From contig OX578277.1 in assembly GCA_951217055.1 (NCBI GenBank), positions 114,635,904-114,699,903 of the forward strand: a stretch of DNA of 64,000 nt. Direction: 5' to 3'. Made by a program: the position numbers and the translations under genes. How positions within the stretch are numbered: the stretch's first letter is position 1; each line of letters begins with the position of its first letter. Source of the DNA: Gerris lacustris. Lineage: Eukaryota; Arthropoda; Insecta; Hemiptera; Gerridae. Of the stretch, positions 45,000 through 56,835 are shown piece after piece. A model generated the notes under the pieces. It worked only from the letters and a program-made list of their open reading frames with translations, searched no databases and had not been told where the DNA came from.

Positions 45000-45660
45000 C
45001 GGAATCTACTGCAGGAAGAAAGACGTGGTTTGCTGGGTTCTATGTTAACTTAAAATGCACTTACAGAAAAAATGCTAAGCACTTTGAGCGCTAAAATGCT
45101 CTGCAGCAGTACTTAAAATAGGAAAAAGTTAATAGAAGAAATATTAAGGCTAAAGTTAGATTCTATGGCTTAAAATAAGAACTTTTTACTCTTGGCATTT
45201 TTCTCCAAGAATTAAAGTTTTAAAATATGAGTATTCAACTCAAGACTAACAGCTAAACTTAAAATAAAGAGTTCATATTTTGAGCCATAGACTCTAAATC
45301 CATTCTTTTGTATTAATCAAGGGCTATTTTTTACTTTAGCTTTTACTTAGCCCTTGGTTCTAAACAGTAGTCTGCCCTACAAAAGTCAAAAAGGTTTGTT
45401 TGTGTGTCTCCCCAAGACATTGAGACTCCAGGGGAAGTTCTATATTTAATATTCCTTTATCTTTAGTTGATTAGACTAAGGGATATGATTACAATTATAA
45501 ACACAAGTGACAAGTGTGATATTCCTTTGTCCCAAGATACATTAGAATAAATATCCCTTCGTCTTAACAGTAATTTGGACTAAGGAATATATGCTACTCT
45601 GTATAATGTTCCTTTGGCGAAATAACTATTAACACAAAGGGATATAAGGGGATGCTAAAG
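45000..45660. repeat. Palindrome-rich segment
   Basis: Two imperfect inverted repeats: 45151-45190 with 45256-45295 (TCTATGGCTTAAAATAAGAAC against TTCATATTTTGAGCCATAGA), and ATATTCCTTTGTCCCAA near 45518 with TTTGGACTAAGGAATAT near 45570. More TTCCTTT/AAGGGATAT half-sites lie between 45440 and 45655. It resembles the subterminal region of a foldback-type DNA transposon. Confidence 0.5.
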
Positions 45661-46247
45661 TAAAAAAGTACCATTACATGGAACTTTTTAATCTCATTTT
45701 CGTAACTTTTTTGCTCTTTTTACTTTCCATGTAAAGAGAAAGTATTGTAATGGCACGAAAATTCGATTTTGATGGATTTACACGTTTTGAGGTCCCCTGA
45801 GTCCAAAAAAGTAGTTTTTAAAAAATGTCTGTCGTCTGTCTGTGCAGACACCTGGAGCCTAAACTCCTCGGCCGATTTTGACGAAATTCAGCATACATGT
45901 TCAGAAAAATCATACCCTGAGGAGAAATTAATTTCACCTTCAAATTTGGGGGCGTTAATCCTTAAAAACTATGAAAAAAAGTGAAAAAAGTATTTCTCGA
46001 AAACGGTTCCGACGATTTTGATTAAATTATTCTAAAATGTAGTCTATTTAAGTACAAATTTAATTTATTTAGTTTTTTTTTTATCATAACCTCATGTTTT
46101 TTGTTTCAATTAATTGCAAATCTTATGTGTATCCTGAAAAATGAGGTTCCAAAAATATTTGACTATCTTGGAAGGGGGGGGGGGGGGGCCTTAAAACAAA
46201 TCTTGCACACGGGCCTCAGCATGTCTAGTTCCGTCTCTGTATATGGA

Positions 46248-48130
46248 CCCCTCTTTTTACTCGTTTTTATTCGTCATTTTGGGACTTTACACTAATAACT
46301 TGTGTATTGAATTTTTCAACTCTTATAATAAGTTCTATTTTATATTTATTGTAAGTACTACTAATAAACTCCTATTACTGATAACTGAAGACATACTACT
46401 GATAAACCAAAGTAAAACAAACTCATTTTGAAGAATACAACTATTTTACCGCAGTAATGTTAAAAATCAATTATGACTTAAATTAATATGGGTATATGAG
46501 TCATAATTATGACCTAAATTTAGACAAAATTGTTTGAAAACATTTATAATTTCTTAGTCCACAACTAAAACACAATCTGGACTAAAAAAGGTCCTATAAC
46601 TGTAAAATGTTGTTTACGTTCATTTACGTTTTATACAATTTTATTTAATATATTACAAGGGGGCTCAGCTCCCTACTCGATTCACTCGACAAACCCCCGA
46701 AAAGCGCCGCTGCCTAGAATAGAGTACGCAGTAGAATCCCTTGTTTTTTTTAGGAGGGGGCTAAATTTAGGATATTTGCAAATTATCATATCAAAGAAGA
46801 GGGGGTATAGAAATCAGTGGAAGTGGTAAAATCTAGATATTCTCTCATAGTAAAATAATTTAAATGTTTCTTGATGGTAGTTTACAAACTTATCAAATTA
46901 AAATAACACTCCGTAGCAAAGAACGGGTATCCAGCTAGTAAAACATAAAATAATAATTTCGAATAAAAAGTAAAACAAACAAAGAATGTAACAGAAAATA
47001 AGCGAGAAGGAAGATTAAGGGGGTGAGAATGTTACGTAGTCTATAAGATAATTCCCTCCTATATTAAAAAAAAAAATAAAACAAAAATCTTCACTTTTTG
47101 AATAGCTTTTAATTCTAAGAAAATAACTATAAAAAAAAACAACAATAGTTTGATTAAGAATTTAAATAAAATTATCTCTTACCATAATCGTTGTGTAATA
47201 AGATTGTTTATTATAACTAAATATAAATTATTCAATTTAACTTAATAGGTAAATAGAAAGAATCAATCTACCTTTATAGCTTCGCTTCGTTTTTTTCAAT
47301 CCATCCTATGTATATCTTCATATTCCATTATATTCTCTAAATGCTGTTATAAATATACGTAGAATTAACTTTGAAAGATATTACCGTCGATATTACACTG
47401 AATAACAAATCGATCTATCTCCAAAAACAAGATTTCAACAAAGAACAACGAACAATGAATAAAATATAAACTACATACACGAAAGATGTACTTTTCGAAA
47501 GAAAAACGTATAGAAATCAAAAAGAAACATTTGAATTATAACACACATTACAAATATAAAGACCCGCTACCCGATTTAAAATACTTTTCCTCGATTAAGA
47601 AGTGAATTTAAAGTAAGATTCGACTAAAATTACTGTTGACCTAATTAGAGAAGTAAAAACAATATGGCCGACGCACTAAAACTACTGGGACACCGACGCG
47701 TCCCAGTGACTCGCCTCTTTCAGGGCTACCACACTACCATCGTATCAAAATTAAATAATCTAAAGTTTATTATAAAAAATTATTTAAAATAAAAATATTA
47801 TAAATAATAATTATTCATCATGGTAATATTATATTTTAAATATGTTTTTAGTTTAACCGAAACAAAATATGTTTAAGTTATTTTATTTTTTAATAATTTT
47901 GTTCGCATTATTGGTTTAACCTCATAGTACTGTGGTAAGTGAAAAAATATTTTGTTTATATAAGTTTAAATGAATAAATGTTTAATAAAAAGACTGTTTA
48001 TTAAATCAAGTTAAATCAAATGGTATTTTAAGTTGAAAGTAGAACTACAGTATATGGAGCCCCTACTATACATCGCAAATCGCTACAATCGATTGTTATA
48101 TTGACGCCATATTTCAATATATCCAAATAA
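46248..48130. other. Outer-hAT interior with interspersed repeat fragments
   Basis: 46740-46945 is a fragment that recurs at 52165-52345 (GATATTTGCAAATTATC, CGTAGCxAAGxACGGGTATC, CAGCTAGTA). The rest, including 46950-48130, is AT-rich without a recognised gene. Confidence 0.4.
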
Positions 48131-48138
48131 TGTGTGAT

Positions 48139-48194
48139 CAGGCCCGGACTTTAAGTGAATGGCGCCCTGGGCTGCTCTCAGCATTGGCGCCCCT

Positions 48195-48225
<31 letters not shown>

Positions 48226-51200
48226 CTTCAGTTATTTATGCATACCGGCAACGCATACACACGAAAGTTCCAAGTAGTATACATTGTAAAGGGTTAAATT
48301 GATGAAATAACCCAGATTTAAAGGTGTAAGCTTTAATGGTATATTCAACAATAACAAAATTAATATACGTTTTTTTAGCTTTTTATATAAGGTTGTTTAT
48401 TTGAGCATGATATCATTGTAATACATTATAAAAATTGCAGTACCAATATATTATATTAATTATTATTAAAAATCTCAACAAAGCAAACCTTGAGGATGGG
48501 AGCTAAGGCTCTATTATATGAATTAGACAAAAAAAAATTACTAAAATTATGAAATACACACATACCAAATTAAAAAAATAAATGAAATAAAAAAATAAAT
48601 GAAAAATAAAAATACAGTAAAACTTAGATTAAACGTTTTTGTTGGTATCACAGAAAAACGAGTCAATAAAGATAAAAATTTTCAAATTTACACTACACCT
48701 CTGTTTGAGACTATAAATTGGATAAATGGATTTGTCGAAGGTGTAATAATTTAAAGCAGACTCTTTTAGTTCATTATGAAACGTTTCGACTCATAAGAGT
48801 CACCTTCAAATGTTATAAAAATGTCTAATCAAGTCTTTTTTTAACGTCAAATTTTAAATAATTTATTCCTTTTCAAGATGTTAATTGTCATGTAAGCTTA
48901 AACTATTTATGTATAAATATTGTTTTTAATCTAATTTCTATCAAGACGATCTCCACTAATACTAATAGAGGCAAAGGAAAAAACCTACACCAACTATTGG
49001 TCATTTATAAAAATACATTTTGACTGAAGATGAATCTTATGAGTCAAAACGTTTTATAGTTAATTATAAGAATCTTAATCTAAATATTAAAACGTTTTGT
49101 TAAAGCGACCGAATTTATAGAAAAAAAATTACTGGAAATTTTAAAAAACCATACCTAAAAGGGACTTAAAAAAACAATTGTTGAATGCGGAAAAGCGTTA
49201 AAACAGGGTTTCACTGGTTATTGGGTATATAAAAAAATAAGTACATTAAAATTATTGAACTAAAGGAAAATTAAGTTGGCTAGGCATTTTTAATTATTTA
49301 AAAGATTTTTTCCTTAATTTTAATTTAGCAAAATTTGCTATAACTTCAGAAAAGTTTGTTTTAAGAGTTATATCATGCTCAGAACACATTAACACCAGAG
49401 CATTTAGTTTTTGCATAAGCTTTTCTTCTTTTCGACAAGTTTGATATTATTGAATCAATTATTTTTAGAAAAATTCCAGTTCTATAAGCTGATCTTCCAT
49501 CATGTTTCACTTCATTCTTACTGGTCTCATCTGCAAATATTTTGCGTTTCCTAACCCTGGAATAAGTTGGAGTTTCACACCAATAAACAGCCGCAGTAGA
49601 TTCTTCGTACTTTTAAAACTCGTCTCTTTTTTCTTTGACATATCCTTCTAAAGAGTGGAGCAGTTTAGTAGCCGCTGCCAGATCTATGGTTTGCATTTGT
49701 AAGTTGTTGCTACACTTGTCAAACCTTTCTAAGATGTCATTCCATAAAGTACATAAAAAAGCAATTTCAAAATTTTGAAATTGTTTTTCAAGAGCTTGGG
49801 CTTCTAATCGAGCTCCAGGTTTTACTAAGGGGTCTTCAGATAACGCCCTCAGAGAATTTTGAATTTCCTTATACCCTTTTACTACAGCTTTCAGGGCATC
49901 TGCTCTAGCTGACCACCTGGTATCAGATAGCGACTTTACCACTGGTGTATGGTTTTGATCCAAGTGCTCTTTTAAAATTTCCCATCTGTAACTTGACAGA
50001 GAGAAAAAATTATAGAGTTCTTGTATAAAACCAAAGAATTTTACCACTTCAGTACAGCATTCAGCAGCAGCGGAACCAACAAGGTTTAGTGAATGCCCTG
50101 AGCAAGGAACAAAATCTGCAACCGAGTTGTGATTTTTAATCCTAGCTTGCAGTCCTGTGTAGGCTCTGGACATGTTAGATGCATTGTCATAACTTTGTCC
50201 TCGACCATACTTAATATCTAATCCAAATTCGGAAAGACAGTTCATTACAGCTTCTTCTAAGGAACTGGATGAGTGACCTATCCCAGGCAAAAGTCGTAAC
50301 AGACGTTCTTTGGGTTTCAACTCTTCCAAAGACACGTATCGAAGCACAATAGCTAACTGATCTGTGTGAGAGCAGTCGGGAGTAGAATCAACAATGAGGG
50401 CGTAGTAAAGAACATTTTTAATCTCATTCAGAATTGTTTGAAGCACAACACTTCCCATTATATCAATAAACTCATTGCAAGTTTCGAAGATAAGTAGGAT
50501 ACATGTCCCGGGCCTTTATTTCCATATTTTGTTATATGTTGAGCAAGGAATGGATCGTATTCACTAATTAGCTCCAGACATCCCAGATACAGCCTGTTGG
50601 AAGTAGACCCAAAGTGTTCATTGTCACCTCGAAAAGGTAATCCTCTTACAGCAAGAAATCTTACAACCGAAACTACTCTTGATAAGACGTTTTGCCAGTA
50701 TTTAACTTCTTCTTCATATTGTGTCGATAACATGGTATTAACTTGAGTGTTCTTCTTTTGTCTGGTTATGTAAGTGAGCATGTTACATCTGTGGTCAGCT
50801 GAGTGTTCATGCTGTTTTATAAGAGTATGGCCATGCTTCCAGTCATTAAAACCGGAACAAAAATGGGTTTTCTCGCTGTCTGGTTGGAATAAGCGACAGG
50901 GAGTACAAAACAACTTCCCAGTTGATGAGGAGAACAGCAGCCAGTCTCTAAAATATATCTCTCTATTACGGAGTACATCTTTAAATAAGTTAAGGGATAA
51001 ACTACGTTTTTGATCAGTGTAAACACGCTCAGACTTTGAAAAATCGGCATGCATGTTTTGTTTAGGAGAATTTCCAATAATATTTTCAATAACCAGAGTG
51101 TCAAAAATGTTCCAAGTTAAAGGGTCTTCTAACACAAATTCATTAGGCAATACCTTGTTTACATTGGAGATTGTACAGTTTCTGGGACTAGATTGGATTG

Positions 51201-51361
51201 GTCAGTACACTGTGGCCGTGTGGGGTCATATAGGCCTACCGAAGTCGGCAATGATTTATTTTATTTTTTTTAGTAAAAAGATGTCTTCGAAAATTTTGCG
51301 CCCCCCAAAATCTGGCGCCCTGGGCTATAGCCCAGTCAGCCCATTTACAAGTCTGGGCCTG
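48139..51361 (-). mobile_element. Inner hAT element with broken transposase (3223 bp)
   Basis: Inverted ends CAGGCCCGGACTT and AAGTCTGGGCCTG (one mismatch), with the 8-bp target duplication TGTGTGAT (48131-48138 and 51362-51369). Subterminal GGCGCCCTGGGC repeats at both ends. A C-homopolymer of about 25 bp lies at 48197-48222. It carries the transposase pseudogene at 49298-51150. Confidence 0.9.
49298..51150 (-). pseudogene. hAT transposase, ZMYM/TTF-type, inactivated
   Basis: Two open pieces, 50458-51150 (230 aa) and 49613-50458 (281 aa), are one ancestral gene. The first has a TTF-type zinc finger (around FCTPCRLFQPD and HEHSADHRC). The second has VDSTPDCSHTDQ and GQSYDNASNMS, the RNase H-like core seen in ZMYM1-like hAT proteins, then PCSGHSLNLVG. 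They are separated by a 1-nt frameshift near 50485 (the correct frame reads NEFIDIMGS across the junction). Beyond the second piece an in-frame TAA (49613-49615) is followed by about 80 more similar codons, another frameshift, and a stop near 49298. The hAT dimerisation domain is missing. At least three lesions make it a pseudogene; N-terminal start not certain. Confidence 0.8.
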
Positions 51362-51599
51362 TGTGTGATTTGCGTAATTTTACACGTTTTAACGAAAATG
51401 TGTTAGTTTCGGGTTTGAATTTAATTTTTTGCCCTAGAATTTTGAATCGCCGCTCCACACCGCTTCGCGGAGCGCTCATTTCTAAAAAAAAAAAACCCCT
51501 CCTGCATATAGACCAGGTAGAGTTTCAAATCGAAATATAAAAGAGTTTAACAGACAAGATATATCGATATATTAAGTCTTGAAAGTGGTTTATACTGAG

Positions 51600-52345
51600 A
51601 TAACGTGTTATCAGAAAGAGCCCCATATACTGTAGTTCAGCCGTCAAGGTATATGTGTATGTTCTATATACAAATCTACAGTTTTGCTCCGATCTCGATG
51701 AAAATTTGCATATTTGATCATCAAAGCAAGGAGAAACTCACTGTCTACATAGAATTTAGAAATTTAAATTTTGGTACACAGGGGTATGGGGTAAACACAA
51801 GTGATGAATACGGGGTCAAAGTAATGAATACCCTTCATGATGCATATCATTCAAAAGCTCTTTAAGAGTACAGTAATTGTTGATATATACATTAAGGGGG
51901 AAAAATGTAAAAATACATCTAAAAGTCAACGTATGTGTGTATGTTCTTTATACAAATCTACAGTTTTTGTCTGATCTCGATGAAAATTTTTACACTTGAC
52001 CTTCAAAGCAATAGGAAGGTCACAGTAATATAAATTTTGGCACTCAGGGGTACGGGGTACAACTCAAGTGATGAATATGGGGTCAAAGTAATGAACTTCA
52101 TGATGCATATCGTTAAAAAGCTCTTTAAGAGTACAGTAATTGTTGTTATCTACAGTTTTGTCATATTGTCATTTAGGAGGGGGATAAATTTGGGATATTT
52201 GCAAATTATCTTATCAAAGAGGAGGGGATATAGAAATAAGTGGGAGGGATAGACTCTAGATATTCTCGTATAGTAAAATAGTCTCTCTTGACGGTAGTTT
52301 GTAAACTTATCAAATTAAAATAAACATCGTAGCGAAGCACGGGTA
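51600..52345. repeat. Interspersed repeat, inverted relative of 300-1915
   Basis: Two tandem units with ACAAATCTACAGTTTT, TCTCGATGAAAATTT, GGGTCAAAGTAATGAA and AAAGCTCTTTAAGAGTACAG, then a tail ending CGGGTATCCAGCTAGTA. Units match the left-end array in reverse complement. Confidence 0.6.
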
Positions 52346-52870
52346 TCCAGCTAGTATTGTAGAAAGTAGGAAAAAGTGGTGGCAATAAGGGACCCCGCCG
52401 CGCCGCGCGGGGGGCCCTTGGAAGGGAAATTGAGGGGCCTCTAAAAGTTTCCAGGGGGCCTCCAAAACTTACTAGTAGGAAATATTATTTTTTATGACTG
52501 AAGAAACCATTGTAGTGTCTTTCAGGCTAGCATGCCGGATTTTTCAACCATATACATGGTTGAAAATGATGATGGTTGAGATGAATAGTGTATTTAATAT
52601 TTTTTTCAACTTCGGATTTGTCCAAATAAAACTGAACAAATCGTTAATCATTGATTTTGTTGACTGCTTGGTATGGATCACTCAAGTTTCCAATCACACT
52701 GTCAATTAAAACATAAAAAACTTCAACTTTGAAGCGATTTTCTGGGTTCTCTGTGGATTTTTCTTGAAACCCTTCGGGATAAGGTTTAGTAATTTTTAGC
52801 TTCTCAGTCTCGGTACCGGTAAATTCTCTCGGAAACTTAATCACCACACTTGGCTGACAACTTTAATATT
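52346..52870. other. Unassigned DNA with a G+C-rich patch
   Basis: 52392-52425 (CCCCGCCGCGCCGCGCGGGG) is an isolated G+C-rich near-palindrome. No gene is supported. Confidence 0.35.
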
Positions 52871-52900
52871 AACTAATACTAGGCATCGCGTGGCTCTATC

Positions 52901-53548
52901 ATTGAAGCGAGCGTATAGTAATAAATATGTATTGAATATTGAAAAAAAAGATTATTGTGAATCATGATGAGTTGATAGATAATGGGTCTGGTAGTAGTGC
53001 AGCGGCTAGTAGTAAGGGAACCACCCCGCATTCTTACTATTCCACTAACCACACATCTCTATTTCAATATTTATAATTTGTATCTCTTTGCTACAAACAA
53101 ACTACTGCATGTATCAAATTGAAATTTTGCATGCCTGTTTCAATTGTGCATCAGATGGTGTCTATGAAGTTTTATTAAAATCGTTACGTTAGAACGTAAG
53201 ATATCGGTAAAAAGGTTGTTTTCTCTATTTTAAACGTTTAGGCCCGCTTTAATAAATTTAGCGATCTTTATTATTTCATAGCGGTGTCGCTGTTGGTTTT
53301 ACTAAAAAATGTTATTTGAAAAAAATGTTCGTCTCATCGAATAGATGATGATAGAATCTTTTCCCGTCCTGAAATTCCAATTTAATTTTTGAACCTCTCG
53401 TTTACGCGAGCGTTGCGCGCGAACTCTTGGACGGATCCCGCTGTCCAACGAACTTAGCCTGAGTATAAGTAAGAGGATCATGTATACTCAATTTCAACTA
53501 AATCGGTCAACTTTTACTCAAGTTATCGTCACACGCGTGAACGTTACT

Positions 53549-53628
<80 letters not shown>

Positions 53629-53676
53629 CGGAGCATATTTCGTTGAATGTAGGAAGCTCGCTACGCTCGCTTCAAT
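52901..53676. mobile_element. GCGAGCG-family TIR element, copy C
   Basis: TIRs ATTGAAGCGAGCGTA (52901-52915) and TACGCTCGCTTCAAT (53662-53676), nearly identical to copy B apart from a longer GACA run (about 53548-53627). It lies inside the outer hAT. Confidence 0.75.
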
Positions 53677-53854
53677 TATTTTTAATTATTATTATTTAAT
53701 TATTTAATATTTCAATCATAAATATTGGCGTGATTGGGTGTTCGGGGCTTGAGAAGCGGGGCCCTTTAGGGGAGGTTTGGGCCCCCCGGCATCAGCCGTA
53801 CCTGCCGCCCCCTCTCGACGGGCCTGAGTCAATAATAGCAACAATAAACTTGTT

Positions 53855-54345
53855 TCTATTTTACTTTTCAGCGAAGTTTACTAAACATTCCGCCCGAATG
53901 GGTATTAATATTAATATTAATCGAAACATTAGTGAATAAGGAAGTTTTTCCTGAAGTCCCAACAGTTTAAGCTCGGTTCTTTACCATGTTATGGAACCAA
54001 AAAGAAAAAAGATTTTTAAATTTTTTTCTTAAAAATAAAATTTGTATAAATTTTTGTCACGTAATTTGAGGGCAAGAAAATTAAAATTAAACTTTACTTG
54101 TTGTAGGACATTTCGTCAGCTTTACAACGAAACCAAAAATGTTGTAGCTTTAATACTTTTGGAACAATAAGTGTTTTTATATGCAAAGACATGCGATCTC
54201 ACAAAAATCATACAATTTGAACTTTTGGGAGAGCGGTTAATATTTGACCCATTGTTTATATATTGTTTTTTGTAGCCCCTGAGGCCTAGAACAACCCACT
54301 TTATTTTTTCACGTATAACACCATTCATCCTGTATAAATGGGAAA
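53855..54345 (-). repeat. Interspersed repeat X, copy 2 (inverted)
   Basis: Reverse complement of 41390-42610 without its insert: shares TTTTCAGCGAAGTTTACTAA, GCTTTACAACGAAACCAAAA and, at the far end, TATTTTTTCACGTATAACAC with ATCCTGTATA. It starts just right of the outer hAT duplication. Confidence 0.6.
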
Positions 54346-56226
54346 CATTCTTGTGTGAGTATAAATGTATTAAATTCGCTTGGATAAATCTAAACTGGAC
54401 TGGTATTTTGTTAAAATAAAATTATTATTTCCAAGAAGTTGGATGTTTCGTCCTTCTGCGCACTCGACTGACTTTAATTAAGAATAAAAAAAACTTTTTA
54501 GACCGGAAATTAACAATTCAGACTTACACTGGCCAGGTATTAATTAAAACCTTATATACGTTAGCGCTTCTTTTCTTATTGTTTACTCTTTCCGTTCTAA
54601 ATGATAGATTAGTGATAACAGAAATGACTTTATTTTTATTTATATAATACTTCATGTGTCTGTAGGTGCCATTAATCATACAATATACATAAGTGTAATT
54701 CCTTTCTGAGAATCAAATCTTGGTACATAATCTTTAATGTATAAAAGGTCAAATCTCTGTACAAAGGATCTCGCTAAAACCGAATCTAAACCTTGCCATC
54801 GATATGTCCCCGTTTAGAGGACGGTGAGAGAAGAAACCTTATATTTTGGTGCTTCCGCAACACATCTAGGTAATGCTGGTAAAACAGATCTTCTTGTCAT
54901 GTAAATGCACTGCCTAATAATAGATCCGTCCCTCACAGTTACTTATAGTAGTTTACTTACAACTTATTTTCTTGTAAGATGTAAGGGTCGTACTCCAACA
55001 AATACTGCAAAGTTTCATATTTATATCTTTCTTTATTCAGAAGTTATTGGAACCGTACAGAGTGACAGACAGACACAGGAACGAAACTATAAGGGTTTCT
55101 TTTTTTGATTTTGCCAACGAAACCCTAAAAATTAATAGATTTCGTTTTTGCCAGTTTTTCACCTATAAAATCGGGCTTGAGCCACGCCCCGACACACAGA
55201 CAGACAATACTATAAGATCGGTTTCAGTTTTCGTAATCTAAGCAATGAAAGATTTGGCAATATTGATCAATATGCAAACAAAACTTTAATTTTTTGATAT
55301 ATAATATGAATCATTACGGCATTGAGATTTGTTATCAGCTAAAGGGGAATTTAGATATCGGGAAGATTAGTAAGGCAAGTAAGTTCGAAAAGAAGGTTAA
55401 AATACGAAGTACGGGAACTGAATTAAACATGGAATCTAGTCGATAAGTCGCTACTGAATCCGGTCACTATCTCCTAACTCAAGTATTGTACCTGGTTGCT
55501 ACCTGCTAACTCTAGCCTTACATCTAGTCGCTACCACACCCTACCTCCTGTATTCTAGTCTACCCAGTATAAATATTTTATTTCTTATCTTCCTTTTATT
55601 TTCTATCTCACCTCCCCCCCGCTTCCCTCACAACACGCACACAAGCACACACCAATACACGTTTACCTTATATATCTTCACACCACACAGTCAAACATCC
55701 TTTAAAGAAACCCAAAAAACAAAAAAAAAAACAAAGCTTTTTATCAGATTGCTTTGTTACGGAATCAGGAATCGACTGATAAAAATTTCAAAGTGGAAGA
55801 GCAAAAGATAAAAGTTTAGGAAATATGAACCAATCAGAGAAAAACTAGAAATAAAAATCCTCAGTATCACAAACAATCAACTCCTTTCTTTGTTTTGTGG
55901 TAAGTTATAATATTTTGTATTATTTATTACAATTTTTATTTATTATATATCTTAAATTTGTTTCTCCTTTTTTTTTTTGTTGTTGGCCTCATTAGGGTTT
56001 TGTCTTTTTGGAAAATAAGACAAAAAAAAAAAAACCACTAAATTGTCTCTACTAAACAGCTATATTTCGCCCTTCATATTACTATAAGAAAATATAATTT
56101 AAAACTATTTTAAAAAATTTCTCTGCCAATTATACCTTCATGCCAATTCAGGCATATAGCTTCCTCGCATCCTATTACAAGCCATTATTGCCTAATTTGT
56201 TAAATTGCTTTGATATTTTACATGAA
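54346..56226. other. Unassigned AT-rich DNA with repeat fragments
   Basis: 54735-54810 is a fragment of the left-window repeat (TATAAAAGGTCAAATCTCTG, TGCCATCGATATG). 55045-55130 has GACAGACAGACA and AAACTATAAGGG like 25960-26230. No gene is supported. Confidence 0.4.
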
Positions 56227-56229
56227 TTA

Positions 56230-56778
56230 AGGCGAAGGTACACATGCCGTCAAATTGGGGCAATAGCTTGCATGCCAAAAGAGGGTATTTGCCAGTAACT
56301 GGCATGCTAAAGATTTTTATTTATTCATTAGCAAGTAAAATTGCATGCAACTTGCATTGTGCAATGCCTAAATGGCAAACTGAAGATAGATTTGCAAGTA
56401 AAATTGCATGCAAACAGATTCGTGGCATTATTTAAACACAAACTCAGAAGTTTTTTTAAGAACTGTCATAAATTCTATTAACACACAAAACAAAACCATA
56501 AATAAATAACGCAATGTTTAAGTCCTCAGTCGGTGGCAGCCAGCTACTGGATAGACCGCCCCTGTAGCTGTCATATGCGTTTACACATTCCTTTTGGCAT
56601 GCGGTTTGTAGCCCCCACCCCACCACTTGCTCGTTGCATGCCAAAAAATCAAATCTCGTGCAATCTACTTGCTTGCCAGGTACTGGCATGCCATTTAACA
56701 TATACACGTGCAAGTAGCTTGCACGTGCAAGTAGGTGGCATGTTTTTGTTCAAGCTACAGGCATGTGTATCTCCGCCT
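56230..56778. mobile_element. PIF/Harbinger-like MITE (549 bp)
   Basis: Terminal inverted repeats AGGCGAAGGTACACATGCC and GGCATGTGTATCTCCGCCT (two mismatches over 19), with a 3-bp TTA duplication on each side (56227-56229 and 56779-56781), as expected for Harbinger. The interior is dense in GCATGC, TTGCATGCAA and GTGCAAGTAGCTTGCAC palindromic motifs. No transposase; the roughly 85-90 codon frames are by-products of the repeats. Confidence 0.65.
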
Positions 56779-56835
56779 TTAAAGTATCAATTAAGCAAAA
56801 GTTAAACAGTGTAGACGGTTGAAATTAATCTGGTT

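Larger units (their letters stand above)
43790..46239. mobile_element. Inner hAT element (2450 bp)
   Basis: Imperfect inverted ends CAGTGCCGGAACTAG and CTAGTTCCGTCTCTG with the 8-bp target duplication TATATGGA (43782-43789 and 46240-46247). It carries a nested GCGAGCG element (44047-44806) and a palindrome-rich stretch (about 45000-45660). No transposase. Confidence 0.85.
43742..53826. mobile_element. Outer hAT element of a nested hAT cluster (10,085 bp with insertions)
   Basis: Perfect 15-bp terminal inverted repeats CAGGCCCGTCGAGAG (43742) and CTCTCGACGGGCCTG (53812-53826), flanked by the 8-bp target duplication AGTCAATA (43734-43741 and 53827-53834). Most of the length is later insertions, including two further hAT elements and a GCGAGCG-family element. 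No transposase of the outer element is evident, so it may have been a MITE originally. Confidence 0.85.

Noticed and set aside
52392..52425. G+C-rich patch as a CpG promoter
   Set aside because: Too short, surrounded by AT-rich repeat DNA, no downstream coding frame.
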